The notes beneath the pieces were generated by a model. The model was not told where the DNA came from. It made no database searches and saw only the letters and a list, made by a program, of their open reading frames with translations. From Paraburkholderia hiiakae (GTDB taxonomy: Bacteria > Pseudomonadota > Gammaproteobacteria > Burkholderiales > Burkholderiaceae), in contig NZ_CAJHCQ010000015.1 of the NCBI RefSeq assembly GCF_904848665.1, positions 124,001 to 188,000 of the forward strand: a stretch of DNA of 64,000 nucleotides, in the 5' to 3' direction. Positions 16,490 to 25,716 of the stretch are shown here, piece after piece. Made by a program: the position numbers and the translations under genes. Positions within the stretch are counted from its first letter, which is position 1. Each line of letters opens with the position of its first letter.

Positions 16490-18325
16490 TTAAGGCGCGC
16501 TGGCCGCCGCTGCGCCGGACGCCGCGACCGCGCCTTGTGCCGCCCCGGCCTGCGGATACATCTGCAGCAGCACGCGCAGCACACCATTAGTCCACCCAAA
16601 GCCGTCCTGCAGCGGATATTCGCCGCCGCCCGCCGACGATGCCTTGGTGGCCGACGCGCTCACGTCGTACTTCTCGACGAGCTTGTGCGTGCGCGCGTAG
16701 TAGGCGAGATTCGTCGCGATCCAGCGCGTGGCGATTTCCTGCGCGAGGTCCTGCTCACCATAGCGGCGCAGCCCCATGACCGCGAGATATTGCAGCGGCG
16801 CCCAGCCATTCGGCTCGTCCCATTGCTGGCCCGTCGCGACCTGAGTGGTGGCGAGGCCGCCGGGGCGCAGCAAGCCTGCGCGCACGGCGGCGGCCACTTC
16901 CTGCGCCTCGACTTTCGTCGCGACGCCCGCATAGAGCGGATAGACGGTCGCCGCCGTGAGCCGGTGCGTGAGCGTGTGGTGCGCGAAGTCGTAGTCGCTG
17001 TACGCATGCAATTGCGGGTCCCAGAGCACGCGGTCGATGGCGTCGGCGCGTTGCTGCGCGCGCTTCGTCATCAGTTCGGCTTCGCGCGCGTCGCCCTTCA
17101 GACCGTAGGCCTTCGCGAGCGTGCGCTCCAGGATCACCATCAGCGAATTGAGGTCCACCGGCGCGAGCGAGGTCACGTCGATGGTCGAAAGCGTGTGGCC
17201 GTCGGCGAGCCAGCGCGAGCTGTAGTCCCAGCCCGTTTCCGCACCCGCGCGCAGGTTGCGCCAGAGGTCCGAGGCGTCGCGTTGCGGCGTGGCACGCGCG
17301 GTGAGGATGTCTTCGCGGTACGACTCGTCGCGCGGCCGGTTGCGCGCGTCCCAGTAGCGGTTGAGCAGGGTGCCGTCGGGCAGGCGCACGAGGTGGCGCG
17401 CGGCGTGGCCGGGCTTGAGCGTTTGCTCGCCGGCCATCCAGTAGTCGTATTCCTTGCGCAGTTGCGGCAGGTAATGCAGGTAGACGGCGTCGCCATCTTT
17501 CTCGGCGACGAGGCTCACCATCTGCGCAAAAAACGGCGGCTGCGAGCGGCTCAGGTAGTACGTGCGATTGCCGTTCGCGATGTGCCCGTAGCGGTCGATC
17601 AGCGCGGCGAAGTTGTTCAGCTCGTCGAGCGCGAGTTCGTGGCGGCCGCTCGCTTCCAGGCCGAGCATGATGAAGTACGAATCCCAGTAGTAGATCTCAT
17701 TGAAGCGGCCACCCGGCACGACGTACGCATAAGGCAGCGGCAGCAGCGACGAATACGGATCCGGCTTCGCGTCGGCGCGGCGGCTCAGCACGTTCCAGAG
17801 CGTGTCGATGTGGCCGACCACGTCCTGGTTCGGATCGGAAACGTAGTGGTCCTCGGTTTGCGCCGGGGCCGTGAAGTACTGGTTCACGAACTGTGCGAGC
17901 GCGGCCTTGCGCGCTGCGTCGTCGTGCTCATCTGCATGCTGTTGGCGCCAGCGTTCGTAAGCCGCTGTGATCTGGCCGGGGCGCGCGTTCGGCAGCATGT
18001 CGGCAAACGTCTTGCTATCGGGAAAGATCTGCGCGAGCTGGACGTCGTGATAGAGGCGGCCGTAAAGGTCGGCGGGCGTGGCGGGCTGGCTCTCTTTTGC
18101 CGAGTCGTGCTGCGTTGGCGAACGAACCGGTTTTGCCGATTGCGCCGGCTTTTGTAATTCCGGCGCGCTCGCGGGGGCTGCGGTGTCGGCCTGGGCATCG
18201 GCGGCATAGGCGGTTTGCGCGAGCGGCCATGCGAGGCACAACGCAGCGGCGAGCGTGGCGGCAAACGGTGTGTGGCGGAGTTTCGTGGCGGATTCGGGCG
18301 TGCGGGAGCGGAGCGGCAAAGGCAT
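16490..18325 (-). CDS. treA: Periplasmic alpha,alpha-trehalase
   Basis: Hydrolyses trehalose to two glucose molecules (GH37). 611 residues from the ATG at 18325, which gives a Sec signal peptide (positive N-terminus, hydrophobic TLAAALCLAWPLAQT, cleavage after AYA). Both GH37 signatures are present: PGGRFNEIYYWDSYF near residue 200 and QQWDEPNGWAP near 500. The mature N-terminus is Ala/Pro-rich, and the C-terminal ~20 residues are Ala-rich. A longer frame reaching 18418 would hide the signal peptide. Isolated gene, divergent from pobA. Confidence 0.93.
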   Translation of the reverse strand: MPLPLRSRTPESATKLRHTPFAATLAAALCLAWPLAQTAYAADAQADTAAPASAPELQKPAQSAKPVRSPTQHDSAKESQPATPADLYGRLYHDVQLAQIFPDSKTFADMLPNARPGQITAAYERWRQQHADEHDDAARKAALAQFVNQYFTAPAQTEDHYVSDPNQDVVGHIDTLWNVLSRRADAKPDPYSSLLPLPYAYVVPGGRFNEIYYWDSYFIMLGLEASGRHELALDELNNFAALIDRYGHIANGNRTYYLSRSQPPFFAQMVSLVAEKDGDAVYLHYLPQLRKEYDYWMAGEQTLKPGHAARHLVRLPDGTLLNRYWDARNRPRDESYREDILTARATPQRDASDLWRNLRAGAETGWDYSSRWLADGHTLSTIDVTSLAPVDLNSLMVILERTLAKAYGLKGDAREAELMTKRAQQRADAIDRVLWDPQLHAYSDYDFAHHTLTHRLTAATVYPLYAGVATKVEAQEVAAAVRAGLLRPGGLATTQVATGQQWDEPNGWAPLQYLAVMGLRRYGEQDLAQEIATRWIATNLAYYARTHKLVEKYDVSASATKASSAGGGEYPLQDGFGWTNGVLRVLLQMYPQAGAAQGAVAASGAAAASAP

Positions 18326-18480
18326 GGGCTTGATGTTCTTGGTGGGCGAGGACCGCGCCTGCGCGCAAAGCTGGCGCGCAGGCAAAGCGTGCGGATGAGC
18401 AATTTCCGTTCCGCGCAACGGCTAGCGAGAAGGCTGGCGATTGCAGCGTTATTCGAAATCGGGATAGTCCATATTCTCCA

Positions 18481-18497
18481 TATCGCGTTGCGCGATA
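18481..18497. promoter_or_regulatory. Inverted repeat upstream of pobA (candidate operator)
   Basis: TATCGCG-ttg-CGCGATA, 7-bp perfect arms with a 3-nt centre, 63 bp before the pobA ATG in the treA/pobA divergent region. It could bind a pob regulator; none is encoded next door. Confidence 0.45.
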
Positions 18498-18560
18498 ACG
18501 GGTGCAGCGGCGAAACTTGCGCAAAATCAATTCAAGCAACGCCGCATCAGGAGACATCTC

Positions 18561-19733
18561 ATGCGCACTCAGGTTGGCATCATTGGCGCCGGGCCCGCGG
18601 GCCTGCTTCTTTCTCATCTTCTTCATTTGCGTGGCATCGACTCGGTCGTGCTGGAGCTGCGTGGCCGCGACCAGATCGAATCGACCATTCGCGCCGGCGT
18701 GCTCGAGCAAGGCACGATGGACCTGCTCACCGAAGCAGGCGTTGGCGCTCGCATGAAGGCCGAAGGCGCGCTGCATCACGGCTTCGAACTCGCGTTCGAA
18801 GGCAAGCGCCGCCGTATCGATCTCACTGGCCTCACGGGCAAAGCCATCACCGTCTACGCGCAGCATGAAGTGCTCAAGGACCTCGTGGCCGCGCGCGTGG
18901 CCGCGGACGGCAAGCTCTTCTTCAACGTCTCGAACACCTCGATTCACGGCGTGGAAACCAGCACGCCGTCGATCCGCTTCAACCACGAAGGCGAGGCGCA
19001 CGAGCTGCATTGCGACTACGTGATCGGCTGCGACGGTTTCCACGGCGTGTCGCGCGCCTCGATTCCGGCGGCACTGCGCCAGGACTACGAGCGCGTGTTC
19101 CCATTCGGCTGGTTCGGCATTCTCGTCGAGGCGCCGCCCACTTCCGACGAACTGATCTACGCGCGCCACGATCGCGGCTTCGCGCTCGTCAGCACGCGCT
19201 CGCCGAATGTGCAGCGCATGTATTTCCAGTGCGATCCGAAGGACACCGTCGAGAACTGGTCCGACGACCGCATCTGGGCAGAGTTGCACGCACGCGTCGA
19301 TTCGCTGGAAGGCCACCAGGTGGTGGAAGGCAAGATCTTCCAGAAGAACATCGTGGGTATGCGCAGCTTCGTCACGACCACGATGCAGCACGGCCGCCTT
19401 TTTCTCGCGGGCGACGCGGCGCATATCGTGCCGCCTACCGGAGCGAAGGGCCTCAATCTCGCGGTGGCGGATGTGCGTGTGCTGAGCGCGGCGCTCGTGG
19501 CGTTCTATAAGGAAGGACGCAATGATCTGCTCGACGCCTATAGCGAAACGGCGCTGCGGCGCATCTGGCGCGCGGAGCACTTCTCGTACTGGATGACGCG
19601 CATGATGCACCGTCTCGACGACGCCACGCCGTTCGAGCAGCGCCTGCAAGTCGCCGAGCTGGAGCACGTCACCACGTCGCGCGCCGCCGCGACGGCGATG
19701 GCCGAGAACTACGTAGGCGCGGTTGCGGTGTGA
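18561..19733 (+). CDS. pobA: 4-hydroxybenzoate 3-monooxygenase
   Basis: NAD(P)H- and FAD-dependent hydroxylation of 4-hydroxybenzoate to protocatechuate. 390 residues, the normal length. Visible are the FAD-binding GIIGAGPAGLLLSHLL at the N-terminus, the IRAGVLEQGTMDLL substrate/FAD segment, the CDYVIGCDGFHGVSR motif, and RLFLAGDAAHIVPPTGAKGLNLA near residue 280. AGGAG lies before the ATG. No pca genes or pobR are adjacent, so protocatechuate must feed a pathway encoded elsewhere. It converges on the dehydrogenase gene across a strong bidirectional hairpin. Confidence 0.96.
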   Translation: MRTQVGIIGAGPAGLLLSHLLHLRGIDSVVLELRGRDQIESTIRAGVLEQGTMDLLTEAGVGARMKAEGALHHGFELAFEGKRRRIDLTGLTGKAITVYAQHEVLKDLVAARVAADGKLFFNVSNTSIHGVETSTPSIRFNHEGEAHELHCDYVIGCDGFHGVSRASIPAALRQDYERVFPFGWFGILVEAPPTSDELIYARHDRGFALVSTRSPNVQRMYFQCDPKDTVENWSDDRIWAELHARVDSLEGHQVVEGKIFQKNIVGMRSFVTTTMQHGRLFLAGDAAHIVPPTGAKGLNLAVADVRVLSAALVAFYKEGRNDLLDAYSETALRRIWRAEHFSYWMTRMMHRLDDATPFEQRLQVAELEHVTTSRAAATAMAENYVGAVAV

Positions 19734-19753
19734 GGTAAGCGCAGCGAATCGAA

Positions 19754-19789
19754 ACGGCCGCGCGAGTCCCGAAGGGCTCGCGCGGCCGT
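19754..19789. terminator. Bidirectional hairpin between pobA and the Ldh-family gene
   Basis: A perfect 13-bp stem (ACGGCCGCGCGAG with its complement) closes a 10-nt loop; the flanks have only short T-stretches on either strand. It sits between two converging genes and probably terminates both. Confidence 0.7.
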
Positions 19790-19828
19790 TGTGCGTTTCA
19801 GGCGTCGCGCCGGGCTGCTCGAGTCGGC

Positions 19829-20881
19829 TCAAATCGCCGTGAGCGGCGCGATGCCCAGTTCGTTCGCGATATCGGCGAAGGGCTTTCGCACGGAGTCGGG
19901 CAGCGTGATCGTCTGCATGTGCCGCGCGCGATTTTCCGCTTCGTACTGGCCAGGATACTGCACCGGTTGCGAGGGGTCCTGAGGCGGGCAGCTGAGCAGA
20001 TAGTCGAGGAACGATTCGACTTCCTGCGAGCGCCACGTCGTATTGAAATCCACCTGCGGATCGAGCACCAGCGCGAACAGATTGTTGGTGGCGACGCCAT
20101 TGCGCGGATTGTCCGGATGAATCGTGCCGCCGCCCGAGAGCACGCCCGCGAGCAATTCCGCCACCAGCCCGAGCGCATAGCCCTTGTGCAGGCCGAACGG
20201 CAACAGCGCGCCTGGCGGGTCGGCGAACAGCACGTTCGGGTCGTTAGTCGGTTGGCCGTTTGCGTCGATCACGGAGCCATCGGGCGCCGGCAGCCCGTTT
20301 TCCGCGAGCACGCGCGCCTTGTTCACGGCAATGGCGCTCGTGGCGATATCCACGACGAAGGGCGGCCGCCCGCCCGGCAGCGGACCCGCGAAGCACAGCG
20401 GGTTGGTCGTGAGCCGCGGCTCGCGCCCGCCGAAGGGCGCCACGGTCGGCGCGCGGTTCACCACGTTGGTGAACGCTAGCAGCACATAGCCTTGCGCCGC
20501 GACCATTTCGCCGTAATGCCCCATGCGCCCCAGGTGATGAGTCTGGCGCAGCGTCACGATGCATTGCCCATATTCGCGCGTGCGCGCGATCGCGTCTTCC
20601 ATCACGACCTTGCCCACGTGCTGGCCGAAGCCGCTGTGGCCGTTGTAGCCGATCAGGCTGCCGCGGTCCACCACGCGCTCGGCGCGGCCGTCGGCGGTGA
20701 CGAAACCCGCGGCCAGTACGCGCTTGTAGTTGGGCAGGATCGACAGGCCGTGGCTCGCGTAGCCCACGCGGTCGGATTCGATCAGATGGTCGGCCACGTC
20801 GGCGGCGATGTCTTCAGGCACCGAGACCTTCGTGAGCACGGCTGTGGCGAAGCGGCGTGCGTCGTCGATATTGACTTCCAT
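19829..20881 (-). CDS. Malate/L-lactate/sulfolactate dehydrogenase family oxidoreductase
   Basis: 350 residues of the Ldh_2 family: NAD(P)-dependent oxidoreductases acting on 2-hydroxy acids, unrelated to classical LDH. Family features are SDRVGYASHGLSILPNY near residue 35-50, RQTHHLGRMGHYGEMVA with the catalytic histidine region, VDIATSAIAVNKARV, and LPFGLHKGYALGLVAELLAGVLSG. I chose the ATG at 20881 with GAGGAG upstream; the continuous frame beyond it is an artefact over the next gene. It lies 41 bp downstream of a DASS transporter gene, which suggests uptake and oxidation of a hydroxy-dicarboxylate; the exact substrate is open. Confidence 0.9.
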   Translation of the reverse strand: MEVNIDDARRFATAVLTKVSVPEDIAADVADHLIESDRVGYASHGLSILPNYKRVLAAGFVTADGRAERVVDRGSLIGYNGHSGFGQHVGKVVMEDAIARTREYGQCIVTLRQTHHLGRMGHYGEMVAAQGYVLLAFTNVVNRAPTVAPFGGREPRLTTNPLCFAGPLPGGRPPFVVDIATSAIAVNKARVLAENGLPAPDGSVIDANGQPTNDPNVLFADPPGALLPFGLHKGYALGLVAELLAGVLSGGGTIHPDNPRNGVATNNLFALVLDPQVDFNTTWRSQEVESFLDYLLSCPPQDPSQPVQYPGQYEAENRARHMQTITLPDSVRKPFADIANELGIAPLTAI

Positions 20882-20922
20882 GAGCGGCTCCTCGCTAACA
20901 GTGCGGCGTTCAGATGCAGCGT

Positions 20923-22419
20923 TCAGATCCAGCCCAGCCAGCGCCACCACGTCGCGGCGAACAGCAGCAATAGCAAGTAGCCGAAGACGGTCAGCACGAT
21001 GCCCACGCGCGCGAACTGCTTCGCCGTGAACGTTTCGGTGGCGAGGCACACCATGTTTTGCGGCGCGTTGATCGGCAGGATGAAGCCGAAGCTCACGACG
21101 TAGCCGAGCAGCATGGTGAGACCGAGCCGGTTGAAGTCGCCCTGCATGGACTGCAGCACCGACACGAGAATCGGCAGCATCGCGGAGGTGAGCGCCGTTG
21201 CGCTTGCAAAACCGAGGTGGATGAGGATGAGGAAGGCGGACAGAATCGCGAAGGCCATGAACGGGGTGGCGGTGTCGAGCCCCGTATGGTGCGCGACGAG
21301 GTCGCCGAGCCATTGGCCCGCTTTCGTCGTGAGCAGCGCCGTGCCGAGGCTGATGCCCACGCCGAACACGATCACCGTGCCCCACGGAATGCGGCTTTGC
21401 ACGGTCTTCCAGTCCATCACGCCAAAGCGCGGCAAGAGCAGCAGCACGAGGCCCACGTAGGTGACCGAGGTCGTGTCGAACGGGTGCAGCTTGCCTTCGG
21501 TCGCCCAGAACAGCAGCAGGCCGATGGAGACGCCCAGCAGCCGCTTTTGCGGGCCCGTCATGGGGCCGAGTTCGCGCAGCGAAGCTTCGACGGCTTCCTT
21601 GCCGCCGGCGATGGCGTCGGCTTCGGGCGGCAGCATCTTGAGCACGATGAAGAGCAGCGCCGCCGACATCACGATCGCCCAGGGCGCGCCCGCAATGAGC
21701 CAGTCGAGCCACGTGACGCGTGCGCCGAGCATCTTGTCCATGAAGCCCACGGTCAGCAGATTCTGCGCGGCGGCGGTCTGGATGCCAACATTCCATATGC
21801 TCGTGCCTTGCGCCACCACGATCATGATGCCGGCCGCGATGTTCGAGCGCTTGTCCACGCCGAACGCCGAGATCACGCCCACCATGATCGGCACGACGCA
21901 GGCGCTGCGCGCGGTGGCGCTCGGCACGACGAGCGAGAGCACGATGGTCACGGCGACCGCGCCGATCAAGATGCGCCGCGTGGTGGTGCCGATGAGCGAG
22001 AGCGTGACGAGCGCAATGCGCCGGTCGAGACCGGTGACGGTCATCGCCGCGGAGATGAAGAGGGCGCCGGCCACGAGCGCGAGCGCGGAATTGGAGAAGC
22101 CCGCGAGCGCCATGCTGATGGCTTTGTTGGTGCCGTAGTCGACAGCGGGGTTTTCGATGGTGGGCGCGGTGCCCACGAGAAACGCCATGAGCGAGGTGAT
22201 GATGATCGCGCTCGCTTCGTACGATACGGCTTCGGTGAGCCACACGACCACGGCGAATGCGAGGATGGCGAGCATGCGCTGGCCGGCGGGCGGGAGGCTA
22301 TCGGGCAGCGGCAAAAGCAATACGACGACGAGCGCGATCACGCCTGCTATCAGGCCCACAGGTATGCCCTTTTTCTGCGGCGCAGCGCTCGCGTTGGCGG
22401 CTGGCTGGGGTGCGTTCAT
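20923..22419 (-). CDS. DASS (SLC13) family anion:sodium symporter
   Basis: 498-residue inner-membrane transporter for di- or tricarboxylates or related anions. Ten to twelve hydrophobic helices are seen. Family hallmarks are the SYEASAIIITSLMAF segment, LSLVVPSATARSACVVPIM, the WNVGIQTAAAQN stretch, and the C-terminal VSFGFILPINAPQNMV. I chose the ATG at 22419 with GGAG upstream; the frame to 22560 adds no recognisable sequence. It forms an apparent two-gene operon with the Ldh_2-type dehydrogenase. Confidence 0.9.
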   Translation of the reverse strand: MNAPQPAANASAAPQKKGIPVGLIAGVIALVVVLLLPLPDSLPPAGQRMLAILAFAVVVWLTEAVSYEASAIIITSLMAFLVGTAPTIENPAVDYGTNKAISMALAGFSNSALALVAGALFISAAMTVTGLDRRIALVTLSLIGTTTRRILIGAVAVTIVLSLVVPSATARSACVVPIMVGVISAFGVDKRSNIAAGIMIVVAQGTSIWNVGIQTAAAQNLLTVGFMDKMLGARVTWLDWLIAGAPWAIVMSAALLFIVLKMLPPEADAIAGGKEAVEASLRELGPMTGPQKRLLGVSIGLLLFWATEGKLHPFDTTSVTYVGLVLLLLPRFGVMDWKTVQSRIPWGTVIVFGVGISLGTALLTTKAGQWLGDLVAHHTGLDTATPFMAFAILSAFLILIHLGFASATALTSAMLPILVSVLQSMQGDFNRLGLTMLLGYVVSFGFILPINAPQNMVCLATETFTAKQFARVGIVLTVFGYLLLLLFAATWWRWLGWI

Positions 22420-22728
22420 GGCGGTGACTCCACGTTGGGCATGCACGCGGCATGGCTCGCAATGGCATCTGGCCGAGCGCGTGCAGCGTCGAAAAACGGT
22501 GGTGTTGCGGCTTGCGAACGAGTCAGCGCATTCGCTTCGCGGATGGTACTGCCATTCCACTGATGAAGCGTTTAGTGTGTACGGCGGGAGCGGGCGAGCG
22601 CGAAGGCGGGGGACGTGCAGCGTTTAACCCTGCTGCGGGTGATGCGGGCAACTGGACGGTGCAAGCGTTTTAACCGGCAACGCAGCCGGTTAAAACGGGG
22701 GGATGACGAATTCGGGTATTCAGTATTA
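22420..22728. other. Intergenic region with a perfect 13-bp inverted repeat
   Basis: 309 bp without a convincing gene. CGTTTTAACCGGC (22666-22678) and its exact complement (22685-22697) form a hairpin with a 6-nt loop about 30 bp downstream of the DUF4148 gene, a possible minus-strand terminator although the T-run is poor. The remainder is presumably the leader of the DASS operon. Confidence 0.5.
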
Positions 22729-23064
22729 CTAGTTGGCGCCAGCAGCAGCGTTAGCTTTCTTCTGTGCGTCCTGCAGGTTCTGCGGATAGTTCGGGTCGTT
22801 CAGCGCTGGCTTGTAGCCCGCGTCTTCCAGCTTCTTCAGCTCGGCGGTGTTCTTCGCGCGGGCTTGCTTGCGCTCGGCCTTGCGCTCCGCTTTGGCCTGA
22901 GCCTTGGCCTGTGCTTTCTGTTCCTTCGTGAGCGGTTGCGAGGCCGTGGCCTGGTCGGCTGCGGGAGCGCTGGCTTCCGTTTGCGCGAACGCCGGTGCGG
23001 CGACGCCAATCAGGAATGCAGCGGTAGTCGCGGCGAGAGTCAGCTTGCTGGTGGTGGAGCGCAT
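22729..23064 (-). CDS. DUF4148-like small exported protein
   Basis: 111 residues. A signal peptide (LTLAATTAAFLIGVAAPAFA) is followed by a charged Lys/Ala/Arg-rich stretch with AQAKAQAKAERKAERK repeats. A short C-terminal motif, ELKKLEDAGYKPALNDPNYP then NLQDAQKKA, resembles the DUF4148 pattern of Burkholderiales exported proteins (LxxLExAGYxP...DxxYPxxxQxA). Function unknown; probably periplasmic. ATG at 23064 gives the signal peptide directly; the longer frame to 23178 is not needed. Confidence 0.75.
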   Translation of the reverse strand: MRSTTSKLTLAATTAAFLIGVAAPAFAQTEASAPAADQATASQPLTKEQKAQAKAQAKAERKAERKQARAKNTAELKKLEDAGYKPALNDPNYPQNLQDAQKKANAAAGAN

Positions 23065-23258
23065 TGATTCCCCTAATGATTGGTTTGAACGACTTACCCA
23101 GGGCTGGGAGAACGGGTGCTGGCCGCTGCGCAGGAAGCAGCGGCGCGCCCGGCACTCAATGTAATCGATCCACAACAAAGACGGTAGCAGGCGCTGACCC
23201 TGGCTGGCAGCCGACTGAGAGGCAACTGCGAGGCAACCGCGCCGGCCTCACCGGGCGC

Positions 23259-23942
23259 TCAAGCGGCGAGTTTCGCGGCCGCCGCCGCGACTACGCGCGC
23301 GCGTTCGGCGAGCGACGCCGCTGTCTGCGCGCGCAACCTTTCCACGATCGCACGCGGCGCGCTGGCGGGGTCGCCGGCATCGAACGGCGGCGCGGGCGCG
23401 TACTCGAGCTCGAGCTGGAGCGCCTGGGCGGCCTCGTCGCCGATCAGCTCGGCGGCGAGCGTCAATGCGAAATCGATACCCGCGGTGATGCCGCCGCCGG
23501 TCAGCACGTTGCCGTCGCGCACCACGCGCGCTTTCACGGGCAGCGCGCCGAGCGGCTCCAGCAGTTCGTGGAAGGCCCAGTGCGTGGTCGCGCGGCGTCC
23601 GCGCAACAGCCCGGCGGAGCCGAGCACGAGCGCGCCCGTGCAAACCGAGGTGACGTAGCGCGCCGTGGCCGCCTGGTGGCGCAGGAACGCGAGTGTTTCG
23701 TCGTCGGGAATCAGCTGCGAGACGCCGCTGCCGCCGGGCACGCAGATCACGTCGAGCGGGGGGCAGTCCTCGAAGGTCGTGTCGGGCGTGAGCATGAGGC
23801 CGGTGCTCGAGCGGACCGGATCGAGCGTCTTCCAGATGAGCCGCGCCTGGGTGTCCGGCATCGAGGCGAGCACGTCGTATGGGCCGGTCAGGTCGAGCTG
23901 TTGAACGCGAGGAAACAGGAGAAAGCCGATTTGCAGTGCCAT
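23259..23942 (-). CDS. DJ-1/PfpI family protein, isonitrile hydratase-like
   Basis: 227 residues, the length of isonitrile hydratase (InhA) and related glutamine-amidotransferase-like proteins. The fold start IGFLLFPRVQQLDLTGPYDVLA, the VICVPGG strand, and the nucleophile elbow VTSVCTGALVLGSAGLL (Cys near residue 100) are present, followed by RRATTHWAFHELL and GGGITAGIDFALTLA. There is no C-terminal AraC HTH domain. Isonitrile hydration is the closest known activity but is unproven here. It is divergent from the POT transporter gene. Confidence 0.82.
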   Translation of the reverse strand: MALQIGFLLFPRVQQLDLTGPYDVLASMPDTQARLIWKTLDPVRSSTGLMLTPDTTFEDCPPLDVICVPGGSGVSQLIPDDETLAFLRHQAATARYVTSVCTGALVLGSAGLLRGRRATTHWAFHELLEPLGALPVKARVVRDGNVLTGGGITAGIDFALTLAAELIGDEAAQALQLELEYAPAPPFDAGDPASAPRAIVERLRAQTAASLAERARVVAAAAAKLAA

Positions 23943-24120
23943 GGTGCGTTTCCGTTCAAGGTTGGACTGTCGAAAAAGGCCGGCGGTGTGCCGACGAATC
24001 GGAAATCACTGTAATCTCGCCACGGTGCGCACCCATGCCAAAAACCGCGCAAAAACTGCCAGCGGCGCACGCGCGAGTACAATCGCGCGCCGTGCACTAC
24101 CGCAACAGGAAATACGCAAC

Positions 24121-25647
24121 ATGAATACGCCAGCCTCCGCCACGACCACCCCGAGCCGGACCCGTTCGTTCACGACGGTCTTCCTGATAGAGATGTGGGA
24201 GCGCTTCGGCTACTACGGCATGGCGGCGCTTCTGGTGCTGTTCATGGTGGAGCAGGTCGGCTTCAGCGACCGCGAGGCGAACCTCACGTGGGGCGCTTTC
24301 GTTGCGCTCGTCTTCGCGGCGCCGGCCATTGGCGGATGGATCGGCGACCAGATTCTCGGCGCACGGCGCTCGATGGTGGCGGGTGCCGCGATCCTCGCGG
24401 CAGGCTACTTCATGCTCGCGCTGCCCAACGACAGCCTGAGCCATATGTACGCTTCGCTAGGCGTGATCGTAGTCGGCAACGGTCTCTTCAAGTCGAACGC
24501 GGCGAACCTCGTGAGGCGCATCTACGAGGGCGACGACGCGCAGCTCGACAGCGCGTTCACCATCTACTACATGGCGGTGAACATCGGCTCGACCGTGTCG
24601 ATGCTCGCCACACCCTGGATCAAGGAGCATTGGGGTTGGCACGCCGCGTTCGGCGTGTGTTGCGCGGGCATGGCGCTCGGCATCCTCAACTTCCTTCTGA
24701 TGCGCCGCACGCTCGCGCGGATCGGCTCGGCCCCCGACGACCAGCCGCTGCACGTGGGCCGCGCCGCGCTCGTGGCAGTGGGCGCCGTGGCGCTCGGCGC
24801 GGCGACGATGTTCGTGCTCCAGCACGAAGCGATCGCGCGCGGCTGCGTGTATGCCGCGGCGGCCGCCATTCTCGCGATATTCGGGTGGATGCTCGTGCGC
24901 TGCGAGCGTGCCGAGCGCGCCGGCCTGATCGCTGCGCTCATCCTCACGTGCCAGGTGATCCTGTTTTTCGTGTTCTATCAGCAGATGTCGACTTCGCTCA
25001 CGCTGTTCGCACTGCGCAACGTCGATCCGCAGTTCTCGCTGTTCGGTATTGCGCTGTTCCGATGGAGTCCGGCGCAATTCCAGGCGCTCAATCCCATCTG
25101 GATCATGGTGCTCTCGCCGCTGCTCGCCGTGCTTTACACGTCGCTTGCGCGCAGCGGCCGCGACGTGCCGGTGGCGGTGAAGTACGCACTCGGCTTCGCC
25201 GTGGTCGCCGCCGGCTTTTTCGTGTTCGCGGCGAGCGGGCGCTATGCGGTGGAAGGGCGCGTGTCGTCGTGGTTCATGGTGGCCGGCTACGGGCTTTATT
25301 CGCTCGGCGAACTGCTTGTGAGCGGCCTGGGACTCGCGATGATCGCGCGCTACGTGCCCGCGCGCATGAGCGGCTTCATGATGGGCGCGTACTTCGTCGC
25401 GACCGGCGTTTCGCAATATCTGGGCAGCGTGGTGGCCAATTTCGCGCAGATGCCCTCGGGCACGCTCGACCCGCTTGCCTCGTTGCCGCTTTATACGCGG
25501 CTCTTCTCCGGCCTTGGCTGGCTCGCATCGCTGGGCGTGCTCGTGGCCGTACTGCTGTTGCCGATCATGAACCGCCTCTCGCGCGAGCATCACGCACAAG
25601 GCGGCGCGCAAGCCTCGCGCGAGCCGCAATCGGCAAACATCCAGTGA
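24121..25647 (+). CDS. POT/PTR2 family proton-dependent oligopeptide transporter
   Basis: 508-residue inner-membrane transporter with about 14 helices, importing di- and tripeptides with protons. The proton-coupling ExxERFxYY motif is clear (EMWERFGYYGM, residues 24-34). Also typical are GGWIGDQILGARRSMVAGA in the first cytoplasmic loop and the FYQQMSTSLTLFA helix in the second half. ATG at 24121; the ORF extends upstream but the membrane protein starts here. A nested hairpin with T-run follows the stop. Confidence 0.93.
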   Translation: MNTPASATTTPSRTRSFTTVFLIEMWERFGYYGMAALLVLFMVEQVGFSDREANLTWGAFVALVFAAPAIGGWIGDQILGARRSMVAGAAILAAGYFMLALPNDSLSHMYASLGVIVVGNGLFKSNAANLVRRIYEGDDAQLDSAFTIYYMAVNIGSTVSMLATPWIKEHWGWHAAFGVCCAGMALGILNFLLMRRTLARIGSAPDDQPLHVGRAALVAVGAVALGAATMFVLQHEAIARGCVYAAAAAILAIFGWMLVRCERAERAGLIAALILTCQVILFFVFYQQMSTSLTLFALRNVDPQFSLFGIALFRWSPAQFQALNPIWIMVLSPLLAVLYTSLARSGRDVPVAVKYALGFAVVAAGFFVFAASGRYAVEGRVSSWFMVAGYGLYSLGELLVSGLGLAMIARYVPARMSGFMMGAYFVATGVSQYLGSVVANFAQMPSGTLDPLASLPLYTRLFSGLGWLASLGVLVAVLLLPIMNRLSREHHAQGGAQASREPQSANIQ

Positions 25648-25654
25648 TCGATTC

Positions 25655-25707
25655 ACGCGCCGCGTTCAGCCGCTGCTTAATTGGTAGCAGCGCTCGCGGC
25701 GCGTTTT
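25655..25707 (+). terminator. Rho-independent terminator after the POT gene
   Basis: The outer stem ACGCGCCGCG/CGCGGCGCGT encloses an inner CGCTGCT/AGCAGCG stem, and the structure ends in TTTT. It lies just after the transporter stop and before the converging AhpD-like gene. Confidence 0.7.
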
Positions 25708-25716
25708 ACTCCATGC

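Noticed and set aside
20882..22243. Extension of the Ldh-type gene across the DASS gene
   Set aside because: The extra residues are an Arg/His-rich shadow of the transporter frame; the enzyme starts at 20881 with GAGGAG upstream.
22615..23067. Plus-strand frame opposite the DUF4148 gene
   Set aside because: It is the antisense of a gene with a clear signal peptide and family motif; its composition is a shadow pattern.
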